A DNA stretch of 64,000 nucleotides from Macrolepiota albuminosa (taxonomy: Eukaryota > Basidiomycota > Agaricomycetes > Agaricales > Agaricaceae), in contig JAMWFC010000092.1 of NCBI GenBank assembly GCA_027475525.1, positions 62,001 through 126,000 of the forward strand, in the 5' to 3' direction. The notes below the pieces were generated by a model. That model had not been told where the DNA came from. It saw only the letters and a program-made list of their open reading frames with translations, and searched no databases. The translations under genes were made by a program, and so were the position numbers. Positions 34,506-47,639 of this stretch are shown in pieces. The first letter of the stretch is position 1, and the number at the start of each line of letters is the position of its first letter.

Positions 34506-36463
34506 TCATGGAGAGTCCTTGCATTTCTCCGTAGTGCGATGACGTCGCAGACGATTATCAGTGTCGTCTGCTGTAGCTCGTTCGGCTGGGATCACTTTCC
34601 CATTCACTAGCACCTGAGAATGGTCAAAGTCTAATATGACTTTGTTACGCCGCATGAATGGCGTTCCCAGTATCATGTCGTAGCGATCGAAGTTCGCTAC
34701 ATCCATGTATTCACGGCTACGTGAGCCCGGCGTTTGGACATTCACATTTGTCCCGTACTGCACCATGGCTCGGCTCCCTACGGTGCCCAGCTGTAACGCC
34801 AATGGCGTATCCAACTCCTGCACGGATATTCCGTACACATGGGCGAACTGGGGCATTATGCCCGATGTGGTACTCCCAGAGTCCCATAGGGTCCATGCCT
34901 TGTGGCCGTCTACGTCCACATACGAGACCAGGCACTCCTTGTCTGCTCGCTTCAATGTAGGGCACTGCAAAGTGCCCTCTGCACGACGAAGGGTCACCTT
35001 CTTCATCCAAACTACGTTATTCCGTTTGGGGTCATTTGTGGACGGCCAATCCGTCATCGCCACTAGGCACTCAGAGTCGCTGTCGCGACTGTAATACTCA
35101 TTGTCATAGACGTTGTCATATACGTCGACTGTGACGTACTCCTCCCCCTCCACGACCACACTCTCGGGCTCGGCGCCCAATGCCTCCTCTGGGGGCTCCT
35201 GGTTGTTTGTGGGGTGCTCCGCCTCAGACTCGGCAGATACGTCTCCATCACTCCCACTCGCAGCTGCAGTATGTGCAGCTCGAAGGTGGGCATGGGGTGT
35301 ATACCCCTTCCTCGGGGGTCCTGGCTTTGCAGGGCAATTGGTAGCGTAGTGGCCTGGTTGGCCACATGCAAAACAGGTCCCCGACTGTCCCGGTGGGTTG
35401 GCCGGCTTGAAGTCCGGCCTTGATTTAGGACGTTCTCCATCCGGCGCCTGCTCTGGGCGTGGGCGGCTCCACCCTCGGTTCGCAACAGGGATTTTGCGTA
35501 CAACAAACTGCGTGTTGCGGTCACGATCCAAATCAGTCTTCTTGGCCAGGAAGGTCCCCACATGCTGACCCCGTGAGGGCGTCCCACCAGGCGGTAGTCG
35601 CCTGGATCCCCCTTTGTGTCCACTCCGATGTTTGTAGTGGTTAGCAGTCTTCAGAGACTGCTCATACCGGATGGCATATGCCACGAATTCTTCCACATCG
35701 TTGACTTCTGGGGACAATCCGTCCTCACGTATCAAATAGCGGCGCATATCCGCTGGAATGCCATCCAAGAACGTTTCAAGCATTGTATACCCGTCCGGGT
35801 ATACTGCCATGTTCTGGGCATGGTCATTAAGGGTATCATAGAACCCTTGTACTCCCAACTTCTCGGTGTACTTGGCAGACTGGAAGTCCCGCCTTGCATC
35901 CTGGAGCGTTGAGGGGTGTACGAATCGATTGTACAGTCCTGTAAGGACTCCTTTAAACGTCCAGTCATATTGGACACGGTTGACGTGCAGTACTGCCCGT
36001 CAAAACCAACCCATGGCCTCTCCGGCCAAGAACTCAGGCAGAACAAAGATTTGTTCCCGTTCCATACGGTCACCTCCGTATAAGCACATGGCGAGATGGG
36101 TGCATACATCCATCGCCCAGTCTTCCAGGTCGCTGAACTTGGACGCGCCTGTATAGGCGCGAATGTGCCTACTGTCTGCTTTACGCAGCTTCACCCCGTC
36201 TGGTAACCGTAAGGTTACGCCCAGGGCATCATCGACTACTTGATGCAGGCGATCGTGCATGGCTTCACGATGCATTCAAATGGCCTCCCGCTGACCCGGG
36301 GATCTAGTCGCCAAATCAGCAGCTTGGGGAAGCGACTTTCCTCGTCCACCTTGCGGAGGACGTCCTGAACCTCCTCGACTGTGGGCATAATTGCCCTTGT
36401 CTCGAGGGATCGACCTAGGACCATCATCCCGGCCGTTACCAGGGACATCACGTCTTGTGGTGT
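34506..36463 (-). pseudogene. Element B gag-protease, portion downstream of the A insertion
   Basis: Contains the capsid-like gag region (DLEDWAMDVCTHLAM..., GVQGFYDTLNDHAQNMAVYPDGYT), a CCHC zinc knuckle (CFACGQPGHYATNC, about 35375) and an aspartic protease (TLWDSGSTTSG, about 34870; MILGTPFMRRNKV). It ends at TGA 34506-34508, followed in the same frame by pol. Further TGA stops at 36000-36002 and 36276-36278 (Arg in element A at the latter). Confidence 0.8.
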
Positions 36464-36638
36464 GTAACCGGAGTTACGGGTTAGAACTATCCTGTGTGTA
36501 TCACACAAGTGCTAAATCAGACCGCAGTATTGGATTGACTAGTACTTAGAGTGAAAACAAGATGTTATCTTACATAATACTCTACTAATTGATTATAGCG
36601 TTGTTGACGCTGATGGTAATACGGATGACTCCGTTACA
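36464..36638 (-). repeat. 3' LTR of element A
   Basis: 175 bp; starts with GTAAC-CGGA-GTTAC (plus strand) and ends CCGTTACA. The polypurine tract is adjacent at 36639-36649. Confidence 0.9.
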
Positions 36639-36995
36639 TACCCCCCAATGAGACCGAATACTTGGTCTTGATCAAGGGAGGTAGAGCGAGATGAAAGATG
36701 CACGGTAGTGCAATAACGGATGGATGCACGCGTATTGCATGGCTGCACGGCGTTAGCACTCATGCGCAAGGAAGATGTGTCGTCCGGACACAATCGGAAG
36801 CAGTCCTTATCAGACACGGGTGCAGGGGCGCCAGCAGTAGAAAGCCAATGTTGTGTATAATAAAATTATAAAAAACAAAAAGAATGACCCCTCCTCTGGG
36901 TCCGCTGTATCTACACGCGACTCTAAAGTGCGTATCAGCTGAAATGGCTCGAGTTAAATACTCAGAGGTACATACAAAATATTGTATACAAGGGT

Positions 36996-39871
36996 CTAGG
37001 ACCCGGATGACGATGCTCCCACGACAGCGCCCGTCTCAGTCACCATTGCCTCCTCCTCCAGTGCGACGTTAATTGCGGGAGGGGGAGGCACCGATTCCGT
37101 CCTTGGTGGGGTTATAGGCCCCTTGGCTGCAGGCGTGTCTACCACCATAGGCTCTGTTAGTGCGACGTTAATCGCTGAAGCGGTGGTGGTAAGCGTACCC
37201 TGCTCTGCCGTGCGTGACAGGAGATTGACCCAGCCTGGGTCCATGTCTGCTGCTGGCAGGTCATGCGCTGCCAAGCGTTTTAGGAGGTTGACCCGATTCG
37301 GGTCCATGCCAATCAAGTAATAGAGGCCGTTGGCCTCAGGGTTTTCCAGGAGCTTGCTCTCCTCGTGGTGCTTGAACATCAGACGATAGTGATCGTCTTC
37401 AGTCATCTCCCGCCATCCATCCCATTGCGGGATTGCAGCGGGGGTGCCATACGTGGAGAGGCGCTCCATGCGCTCGTCGTCGACCTGCTTAAAGATGTCC
37501 ATAGACATCGTGGGGGAATGGAACTGCTGTTCCAGGAAGACTACACCATACGTGTATGCGTGGTCCATCCATTCCAGCGGAATCCAGTTGTGTAAAAGGA
37601 CGCGTAACGCGTTGTCATCGGAGAAGTTCCGTGCATGGTCGTCGGGCACGTGAACTTGGTGAATTTCGAGCTGCGGCCCACGTTGGGGCTCAAATGGCTG
37701 CTCGGGGAACATGGCGTCATACGAGGCAATCGCCTCTTGATAAAGCTCTGGTCGGGCCACGACGAGGGTCATGCGCCATACGATCACCGGCTTGGCTGCG
37801 CTGTTAGCGCACAATGCTCGACATAAGGCGAACCCAAAGAGGGTCTGCCAGTGCATGCGGTAGGCATGATCCACGGCGATACCTTGATAGGTATTCTCCA
37901 GCCCAGGTCGGCCAAAGACCAGCGCGTACTGCGCCAGTTGGTCAAGGTCGAACGGTGTGGCTGGATCCTGAGCGCGCATTATGCGCAACCAAAGACCAGC
38001 GCGTACTGCGCCAGTTGGTCAAGGTCAAACGGTGTGGCTGGATCCTGAGCGCGCATTACGTGCAGCGCCGTGGTGCCATCGTCTTTCGTGCGCAAAAAGC
38101 GCCCTGGAATGTGTCGTCGCTCGACAAGAGCGAGGTCGTCAGGGCCCTGCATCGGGTTGACGAGTTCTTGATACTGAGGCTCCTTCATCAGGAGCTGCAT
38201 GGTTCGATCATGCAGAGCCTCCACTGTTCGCTGCGCGAACATCTGGAGCTCTGTGATCAACATATAGGCGACGATTCTGTCGCGACATGGGACGTGTACA
38301 TTGGCGTAGTACTTGTAGAGCCGGTCCAGCTTTAGAGGAGTGCGGGGAAGACCACGTGGGGCGTGCTTGTACACAATCGTGCCTGGGATATGGGCAGGAT
38401 GGCCAGAGGAGTATTCATATGACGCCGCTCTATTGGCGTCAGCTCCCATCAACACCGTATTCGTGGCATACGAATAATAGGTGCAATGGCTGAGTGCTCC
38501 TCTAAAGCACGAGTTCATTCGCTCGATATCGAGCGGACCCCACACCTTCACCCCCAAGCCATCGGGGATCCTCCCCGAACATTCGTCCTCGGCCCTCGAC
38601 TTCTGGGCCTTTAGTTCCTTGGCGTGAATCGCCTTCTTCTTTGCAATGCGCTTATTGCGCGCTACTCGTTGGAATCGGTCTGCGGCCGATTCCCCCTCCT
38701 CCCCGTCCTCCTCCTGCTCCGAGCTCGACTCTCCATAGTCGCTCTCGTCGGACAGGGATGGTACTGGTTTCTTGCCTTTATCAGGCCTAGTCTTCCCCCT
38801 CGAGGTCGCCACCAGACCATCATACTGCTCCGGCGTACGGGGGTCTGGGGTCAAGACGACCACGGGATACTTTGCTGGTGGGGCCGGTACAAACACCGGC
38901 AACATAAACAACATCTGGACTTCTCCTGCTCGTGCGGGAATGCCAGCAAGAAAGAGTATAACCTCCAATTTGGAGGCATCAAGAGGCGGCTTGTGGCCAC
39001 GGCATTGATAAGACGGCCCCAACTTGGTCAGGGTGGACGATTCTGGTTGTGGCTGAGCCACCGGAGGGGCAGGCGCATTTTGCGCCAGAGTATTCCCTCC
39101 AGGCCCAGCGTGAGGAGTAACAGTAACGGGCGCTCTTGGCGCCACAGCGACGGGTTTGGACCCCCTAGGTGGGGCCCGAGATGATGCGGGTTCCCGCTGA
39201 CCCAAGGACAGACCTGCCAAGGGTTCACTGACGGCAGCCAGCGACTCTGACGAGGCCTGCGGGCCCGACTCGGGTAGCCGCGATGACGAAGCCACGGGCT
39301 GAGGAGGCTGCTCATGGCACGCGAATTGCGCTTCCGACGGCATCCTTGCCTGTGGAGGAGCGACCGGTCGACTGGGCTGATATCTCGCCCTCTTGACCTC
39401 AGCGGTCGATTCCTCACTCGTGGCAATTTTGCGCTTAGACGCGCGGTCGATCTGCTCCAGCGCTGCGACGCGCTGCCTCTTCATCAGCTCGATCTGGTCG
39501 AGCAGTCCCTCCATTACCATTACGGCCAAGCTGTCCTGCAGAAAGGACGCAGTTGCAGGGACTGGCTGTCCCGCTGCTTCCAGTCTGCCCAACAGCACGT
39601 CTGACCCAGCTACACTCTGCGCTTGTGGCGCAGGCTCCCCATATGACTCTTCCACGGGCCGGTGCGCCCATGGTACTGACGGCGGCCCCGTCACCACACC
39701 CGCATACGTCGGATACGATGCAGTTGGACGTGACGACGGTTCCTGATAGTAGCGCTCGCGGCGCGTGCTGTCCTCTGGGCGCCCATAGCGCCCTTCATCA
39801 TCGACCTCCATCTCTTGCAAGTGGAGGGGCGTCTGGTATGGAAGCGGCTCATCACGGCCTGGATAGGCCAC
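36996..39871 (-). CDS. Accessory post-pol ORF of element A (about 930 residues)
   Basis: A single frame once the 77-bp duplication at 37912-38065 is removed. Starts near MAYPGRDEPLPYQ (an earlier start is possible), with a Pro/Ser/Gln-rich N-terminus, a basic stretch KRQRVAALEQIDRASKRK, an acidic SDESDYGESSSEQEEDGEEG run next to a basic run (ARNKRIAKKKAIHAKELKAQK), then the conserved C-terminal half shared with B and A' (GRIPDGLGV, LITELQMFAQRTVEAL, DQLAQYALVFG, HWQTLFGFALCRALCAN, IPQWDGWREMT). No stop interrupts it, unlike gag and pol of the same element. No known domain recognised. Its position, where other elements may carry env-like genes, does not by itself make it an envelope: no signal peptide or membrane helix is seen. 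Confidence 0.65.
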
Positions 39872-40006
39872 CGCTGACTGAAACTGGCTTGCCGCCGGAT
39901 ATGGCGGCTGCCTCGGGTACTGAGTTGAAACTTGTAAACAGTAGCCACCCGGTTATCCACCGGCTATCAAAGTGGACTTCGTCCACATTCCACCACCCCA
40001 CGTGCA

Positions 40007-43000
40007 TTATGCGCGTTTTGCTAGCTGTTGAGGGCGTTTCACGCCCTGCAACTCTAGGTACCTGTCCATCGCTGCAAGGTCTCTGCAGTTCACGAGTGGT
40101 TCCCAGGTAGTATCACCTAAGCTCCACCTCACCTCGAATTCGAGGTTTCCTTTTGTCCACCGGTGACCGATGAGGTCATCTACAAACCACTCCTGGTCAT
40201 TGCCAGTTCCAAAGTCATACGGCTCCGGCATTGCGCGATTAGGAAATAGCACATCACTACTGGCCATATACGGTTGCAATAGCAACACGTGAAACTTGGG
40301 CACTATCCTGCACGCTTGCAGTGCCTGGGGTAGTTCCAGCACGTAGTTAGACGTGCTCGGTTCCGCCTCAAGGACCTTATATGGTCCAATCCATTTCGGA
40401 CACAGCTTGCTCGCCCTGCCTTTCGGCAGGTTCAAGTTCTTCGTCGAAAGGTACACTAGGCTCCCTTTCTCGATATCCGGCTCATCACGTCTGCGATTAT
40501 TCGCATGTTTGGTTTGCCACACACGCGATTCTATAATCGTGTCATGGGCATCTGCCAGATTCCTTAGCGCGTTGCGCGCAAACTGCTTGACTCCCACATG
40601 AATAACTTTGTCCGTACGAAGTTCACGAATCATGGATGGCATGTAGCCATTGTTGAGTTCAAAGGGTGAGTACCCTGTGGTTTCCGATATACTCGCATTT
40701 ATCGCAAATTCCACGAGTGGACATCTATCCACCCAGTCCTTCTGATCAGGACGTACGAACGCTCATAAGATTTGCGCGATATTTCTATTCGCACGTTCCG
40801 TTTGACCATCCGTTTGCGGATGAAATGATGTCGACATGAGCAACTTTGCTCCTAGCAGTTTGTGCAACTCCTTCCACCATTTGGAAGTAAACTTAGCATC
40901 TCGATCGCTCACGATCGAGCTGGGCAGTCCATGGAGACGTACTATCTCCTTGAGATAGATCCATGACAAGTCTGACACGGTCATGGTGGTTCTCACCGGA
41001 ATGAGATGGACCATACTGGTCATTCTGCAGATCACTACCCACAGGTAGTTAAAGCCTTTCGACTTGGGGAACGGACCTATAAAGTCCATCCCAATCGAAT
41101 CCCACAGATCACTACCCACAGGTAGTTAAAGCCTTTCGACTTGGGGAACGGACCTATAAAGTCCATCCCAATCGAATCCCACGGTTTGACCGGGATGGGT
41201 AGCGAATGCAGCTTTTCCGGTGGCTTCAAAGTTGATACTTTCGACTGTTGACATAGCTCACATGTCGAGCAGAATTGGCTCGTCTCTTTGGCCATTTGCG
41301 GCCACCAGTACCAGCGTCGCACATAGTCCAGCGTTTTCTGAGTTCCGAAGTGGCCCACTACTCTATGGGCCTGGTCCAGGATAGTCGTAATCAACGACCT
41401 CTTCCGGGGAATGCAGATGACTTTGGACCCCGTGGGTCTGGTAAGGTAGATGAGCTGCTGCTCCATCCTGAAGCGCGGATGCGCTTGGATATTGTTCAGA
41501 ATCTCTACGAAGAGATTATCATCCTTGTATCCTTGCTGGATACGTGTGCAGAATTGCGCATTGCCTAAGTCGGCCGGTGCAGGCGTATGGTCCTGTGACT
41601 CCAGCGCTTGCTGGAGCGTCATATCAGTACCTCTCATAGGCACCTCTTGCCTCACCTCTTCCCATGGCTGAGGGGCCTCATGGTCCACTAGCACCTGAGC
41701 TTTGATATCGCGAGTCTCTTGCTGCTCCTGCAGTCGCTTACTGCGACGTGTTTCCTGCGCTCGCATGGTGTGTAACTCGACCCTATGTTCCCTGATTTCA
41801 TGGAATCAATGCAGAGGCAAAACCTCGCCCTCTGGGTCATGGACGTCATCTCGAGTATCACTCTCGAAATATCGAGATAGGCAATCCGCCACTTTGTTCA
41901 ATTCACCTTTTACATAGGTGATGTCGAACTGGTACCGCAACATGTAGTCGATCCAGCGATGTTGTCGCGGAGACAGGTGCACCTGAGTCTTGAAGAACTC
42001 TAGTGCTTTGTGATCCGTGATAATATGGATCTTATATCCCATCAGTTTATCCTCCCACTTTAGGAGGGCTTCCAGTATTGCGAGTGTTTCTAACTTGTGC
42101 ACAGCATAATTCTGCTGAGCAGCAGTGAATTTACGGGACATAAATCCCGCTGGTCGGCAAGTCTGCCATGTTTTACCCTGGCCAAACATGGCCCCAACCC
42201 CAGTCTTCGACGCATCGCAAATGAGCCAGATGGGCTCGTCGATGCGTGGGTCAATTGGCCGGATGACCGGCGTTTTCGTGCATATGCGCTTAATCATCTC
42301 AAAACACCGCTGATGCAGCGGTCTCCAATGAAACGGTGACCCATTCTGGGTCATGGCCATAAGTGGCCCAGTATATGCAGTGATGTCTGGCAAGAAATTG
42401 CCAATATAGTTCACCAGTCCGACAAATCGTTGGATATCATTATATGTGCGTGGAGTACGCCACTCTCGGATTCGGTCGAGCTTATCCGTATCAGGATGAA
42501 TGCCCTTCTTGTCAATGACGTGACCGAGACAATCTATACTTGTTGCGTACAACTCGCACTTCTTCCATTTGAGATAGAGGCTGGCCTTCCATAGTCGTTC
42601 AAATACGACTCGTAGGTGCTGCTCATGCTCCTCAATGGAGTCAGAAAATATGAATATATCGTCTAAATAGACGTGCATAAACTTCCCGATTACATCTCGG
42701 AAGATTGAGGTCATTAACCTCTGAAATGTCGCCGGTGCATTACAATCACCAATCTGCATGATGTTACTCACGAACGTCCCCATCAGGGACGAGAACAGTG
42801 TCTTCGGTATATCCTCTTCGCATATGCGAACCTGTTTGTACGTGTCTGTGAGGTTGATTTTCGACTGATACTTCGCTGTCGCGACATCTTCTCGTATCAC
42901 TTCCTGATCTGGAAGAGGTGTTACATCCTTGATGGTATTATCATTGCGCTGTTGCGCATCCAATGCAGTCCATAATGTTCCATCCTTCTTGGGAATACAA

Positions 43001-43917
43001 ATCAATGGTGCAGCTTGCACCGCTGGTTGTGGTTCCCACCACTTTGCGTTTATGTATCTATTTGTCTTTTCACGAAGTTGATCCTGAAGTGCTTGCGGGC
43101 AGCGAGGCAAATGATACTTGTACTGCTTGTTATCGTCAATGAGGTTGATCTCATGATTAACCTCCTGCCATGGAGGAAGCTCCTCCTTCGTTCCATTGAT
43201 GATATCAGCGAACTCCCGTTGCCATTGCTGGCGCAATCAAGGAATATTCTCCTCTGTAAGGCTCAAAGCCTTGCCTTTTCCTTTGGCTACGCGTGCTATA
43301 CGCAGTTGAACCTTTGGTTCAAATTGCTCCCATAAGGCACGTACGTGCTCCTCTGTGAGGTCTCCTGGATTCAACCTTACAACCGGTTGTTTCCTCGCCG
43401 TACTCGCCGACGACTGCACACTTCTCGCCTTCAGCGAAAATCCGTCAAATACGATATCCGATGTTTTGGAGATCTCGTCCTCTCGTGCGTGACGGTACAC
43501 TTCTCCCGTCTGGGTCGCTTGCCCACTTCCCATAGCCTGCGTCACCATTGACGCTACCAACTCGTTCCACTCCCATGGCATTCGTGGGTCATACGCCCAT
43601 TGCACTCCTGGCCGAGGCACTGGTCGATCCATTAGCGACCTAGTGCTACCCACAGTTCCCATCGTACTGTATACCTTGTCTTTGACGAGATCCTCAACCT
43701 TTACTTGAGAGCTAGTCGGCTGGCATTCCAGCGACTCCACCACGCATTTACTACGCTCATTCTTGCACTGCACAGCCTGTTTAGGCTTTCCATTGGTACA
43801 CCCAGTCACATCCAGGTGCTTCCCCTTCTCCAGAGTTCCTTGAAACTCTTCCTCAGTCATCAGTAGAGCCGGTGAATCAGCCGGCAGGCTTTTTGGTGGG
43901 GCCTGTTCGTCCTCCAC
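40007..43917 (-). pseudogene. Element A pol (RT, RNase H, integrase, chromodomain)
   Basis: In frame with gag. Linker ends EENIP; RT has INLTDTYKQVRI and YLDDIFIFS (about 42670); RNase H has WLICDASKTGVGAM and ITDHKALEFFKTQ; integrase has a HHCC motif (GHFGTQKTL...CSTCELC), DFIGPFPKSKG, SDRDAKFTS and DGQTERANR; the C-terminus is a chromodomain-like EWFVDDLIGHRW...EVRWSLGDTTWEP. Stops: TGA at 43237-43239, 41806-41808 and 40763-40765, each Arg in element B. A 77-bp duplication at 41028-41181 shifts the frame and is probably an assembly error. Confidence 0.85.
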
Positions 43918-43950
43918 CTCCTGAACAGTTGCTCTCCTGCAACCATCTAG

Positions 43951-46547
43951 TCAGTTGCGCTCATCACGCCGCTTTTCAGTTGCGCGATAGCGCCTCAAAC
44001 GACCATCTGTATCGTTCAACACCACTTTCTCCGCCTTCAGAGGCGTACCATTCACAACGACCATGTTGTTCACGAAATCCAGCGACACCTTGTTCTTACG
44101 CATGAACGGCGTACCGATAATCATGTCATAGCGATCAAAATTCGCTATATCCACGTATTCCTTTGTCGACGTTCCTGACGTCTTTATTCTCACCTCCGCG
44201 CCAAACTGCACCATAGCGCGACTCCCCACAGTCCCCAGCTGGAGCATCAAGGGCTCCTCCAGTTCATGAATGTGAATCGTGTTGACGTGAGCAAACTGGG
44301 GTGTAATGCCCGTAGTGGTACTCCCGGAGTCCCACAACGTCCATGCTGGATGTCCGTTGACATCAACATACGTGACCAGGCACTCCTTCTCTTCGGGAGT
44401 ATAGCGTGGCCGCTGCAACTTATTAGTTGCCTTCTGCAGGGTTACGCGTCTCATTCGGACGTGCTGATCTCCACGGCACTCCGTCAGTGCAAACAGGTGT
44501 TCCTCCTCGTCATCACGAGCATAGTAGTCGCTGTTGTACACATCCACTGCGACGTATTCATTGCCATCAATCTGGACGCTCTCAGCGTCATCCACTTCCG
44601 ACCCATCAGCCTCTGCCTGCGGTTCTTCCTCCGCTTCCTCAACAATCTCGTTGTCCTCGTCGTCACTGATGACATTGCTAGGTGCTGCAGCCGTATGGGC
44701 CGCTCGGATGTGTGCCTTAGGAGGGGCGGGACACTCCTTAGCGAAATGCCCGCTCCTGCCACAGTTATAGCACGCTGAGGGGTCCCCGGCAGGCCTTCTC
44801 TGGGCCGCTCCTGGAGCCCCAGCGGTTTTGCCCGCTATATGCGGTACAGGCGCCACCACTCCTCTCGGTGCTACTTGATTCTGACCCAAAAAGGGTCGAC
44901 TATCTTTTGCTGGCAACTGTCCAGCAGGCTTCGATCGAGGCTGTTGGCCTCCAGGAATTGTCTTACGAACAACGAATCGCGGATTGCAATTATTCTCCAT
45001 ATCTGTCCATTTGGCCAGGAAGGTTCCCACCTTCACTGCCTGACGGTTCACTGGTCCTCGGCTTGAACTACGCTGCTCATAATGGTTTGCAGTCCGTGTC
45101 GACTGCTCATAATGGATGGCATATGCCAAGAATTCGGTCACAGTATTGACCTCCGGAGACAAGTTATCGTTGCGTATCAACACTCTCCTCATGTCTGCGG
45201 GTATTCCATCCAGGAATGTCTCGCGGATAGTGTATTCGTCTGGATAGACGGCCATATTCTGTGCATGACCCACCAGGTCATCATAAAAGGTCTGGACGCC
45301 AGTCTTAGCGTCATACACTGCCTTTCTAAAGGCATCACGAGCTTCCTGCATCGTAGCAGCGTTAACGAACCGATTATACAGTCCTATCAGGACCTCTTTA
45401 AATGTCCAGTGCGATTTGTCGCGATTAATGTGGAGAACATGGCGATGGAACCAATTCCGAGCCTCTCCTTCCATAAATTCGTCCAGTGCGATTTGTCGCG
45501 ATTAATGTGGAGAACATGGCGATGGAACCAATTCCGAGCCTCTCCTTCCATAAATTCGTGTAGCACGAATATCCTCTCCTGGTCCATGTCGTCTCCACCA
45601 TAGCAGCAGGCTGCGAGGTGGTAGCACACGTCCATGGCCCAATCCTCCAGTTGAGAGAACCTATGTCCTCCAGCGTACGCACATATGTGCTTACCATCGG
45701 ATTTACAGGGGCTTACCCCAGCAGGAAACTTAAATCTGACTCCAAGGGAGTCATCCACCAGACAAGTGAGGCGGTCATGCATATGATCCATATGGATCCT
45801 GACCGCTTCATTCATTCCCGGCGTAGTTTCACGCAAATGATGAGGTGCGGGCATCAAAAATGCCTGAGGACTGCGAAACAGGTGCTCATTGGCCACTCTT
45901 TCTGGCCGTGTGGTGGACTGTTGCCTCACTTGTTGCTCTGCTGGTAATCCACCAGCCTGCCTGCCCCTGTCAGGACGATTATTATCGTCCTGATCGTCAT
46001 TCCTACGATCACGATCTCCACCATCGTGATTGCGACGATTTGGCTCCCTCCGTTCGTAGTGACCACTACTGTCGTCACTACCACCCGGATCTCTGTCCGG
46101 TTCAGCAGTCCGAGCCGCGAATTGTCGCCGCATGTCATTGACAGGTGTTACGCCCTCACGCCCTTCAAAGACTACCCCCTGGTCATCAATGAACGACTCA
46201 CCATGATCGCGCAAGTCCTGGTTGCGTATCCTTTGGTAATTGACGTGTTCATTCCAGTTGTCCACTAGGTGGACGCGTCGCACTACGCGTCGTGGTCGCG
46301 TTCGCTCCTCAAGAATGTGGACTTCGTCCACCTCTTCCTTGATTGTAACTTGCTTACGAGGTGTCTTAACCTCCTGCACTGCAAGTGCTGCCTCTGGCTC
46401 TGCCGGAGTCGTTGTTACAGTCTCCACCTCAGACAATGCCTGCTGAGGCACTCCGCTAACAATGCGTTGACAGTTTGCGGCGTTCTGACGCCGAATGTAG
46501 TCTTGCTGAGACTCATTAGCCTGACGAGGCGCATTGAGCAATTCCAT
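43951..46547 (-). CDS. Element A gag-protease
   Basis: Basic/acidic N-terminal region (VRRVHLVDNWNEHVNYQRIRNQDLRDHGES type), then a capsid-like gag domain (FSQLEDWAMDVCYHLAA, NWFHRHVLHINRD, FYDDLVGHAQNMAVYPDEY), CCHC knuckle CYNCGRSGHFAKEC (about 44755) and protease LWDSGSTTTGI (about 44320) with MIIGTPFMRKNKV. Two overlapping frames result from the 77-bp duplication at 45404-45557; collapsed, the frame is continuous. Ends TGA (43951-43953) and continues in frame into pol; the context TGA-CTA-G is a known readthrough-prone type. Confidence 0.85.
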
Positions 46548-46568
46548 CGTGTCCGCAATTAATGGCGC

Positions 46569-47528
46569 TCATCTGCGCACACTCATCTCACATTCTACTG
46601 AGTCGGCTGGAGTAGCCGTTGAGACTGCTGACCCTCGCGCCGCTTTGCGCTTAAGGTATTCCACTACTTCGAGTTCGAAGATGCGCACAAACAATTCAAT
46701 ATATTCACTCGAATCTGCACGGGGTACATCGTGGCTCCTAGCCGCCAGCAACTGTAAGTGCTTTACTACATAAAGCTGAAGACGCTTTCGCGTCGATTCC
46801 TTCACGACCGCCGGATATCGGTCCAATACTAGCTGCAACTGGATAGATAAGGTCGAATGCGACCTTTTGCTTTCCTCATCATCTGAGGACTCCAACTCGG
46901 ACTCTAAGTCCATAACTCTCCTGAGGCCGTCATGCCTCACTTGCGGCTGTTTGCCGGCTCGTCGGTGCAACTCTGGACTTCCAGGCGTTGTTAACGCCTT
47001 GTCCAACCTTACAACATTGTTGTCTTCCCTACTGACCACTATTGCTGGTCCTTGCTTCTGTCCTTGTGTCGTCAACGACAACGGTCCCGGTTCAGTGGCA
47101 GCATTGGCCACATATTCCAAATGCCGTTCCGTAGGTGCAGTCCGGAATGGGGTGCTATGCGCAAACACGCTGCCTTGTACCATTTCCGAGTACTGGGTAA
47201 CGTCCGGTTGACCCTCCGAGGGAGCTGAAGAGCTCTCGGGCAATACCGGATACATCAGTGAGGGCATTTGGCTTGCTGGCAGCGACACTCCTGAGACTGC
47301 GGATCTATCTCCTGGTTTTCCACCAGGTCGTACAATGGACATCATCCGTGATACGGATAGCCCACCAGGCATTCCATAGCTCGCGCTGACATCGCGAGGG
47401 GTCTTTTCATCCTGCTTTGGTGGGGGTTGGTATGCTGACGCAGATTGTGTCTTCACAGCCTGAAGCACAGGTAAGTCACCTGCGTCTGCAGCTGGGAACG
47501 GAGGGTCCGGATCAAGAGAGCCAGTCAT
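46569..47528 (-). CDS. Element A N-terminal ORF upstream of gag
   Basis: 319 residues, MTGSLDPDPPFPAADAG start, Ser/Pro-rich, with a conserved-looking end (a VLDRYPAVVKESTRKRLQLY block and an IELFVRIFELEVVEYLKRKA block) that corresponds to DLHPEVMKYTTQARLEHY and VRVLTMELQMYVQRKATR in element B. It ends at TGA 46569-46571 and is in frame with gag, so it may be the N-terminal part of the gag polyprotein. Function unknown. Confidence 0.55.
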   Translation of the reverse strand: MTGSLDPDPPFPAADAGDLPVLQAVKTQSASAYQPPPKQDEKTPRDVSASYGMPGGLSVSRMMSIVRPGGKPGDRSAVSGVSLPASQMPSLMYPVLPESSSAPSEGQPDVTQYSEMVQGSVFAHSTPFRTAPTERHLEYVANAATEPGPLSLTTQGQKQGPAIVVSREDNNVVRLDKALTTPGSPELHRRAGKQPQVRHDGLRRVMDLESELESSDDEESKRSHSTLSIQLQLVLDRYPAVVKESTRKRLQLYVVKHLQLLAARSHDVPRADSSEYIELFVRIFELEVVEYLKRKAARGSAVSTATPADSVECEMSVRR

Positions 47529-47639
47529 GGAAGTATGTTTTCAGCGTGATGCCAACAGAGAATCGAGAGGTTTTGATGAGAGTTGCCTAGTCGGTAACAA
47601 GCCTAGAGTCTAAAGCCGATAGCAGAAGATTTAAAAAAA

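Noticed and set aside
36996..39871. Retroviral-type envelope gene
   Set aside because: Position fits an env, but no signal peptide, membrane anchor or cleavage site is seen, and the N-terminus is Pro/Ser/Gln-rich and charged.
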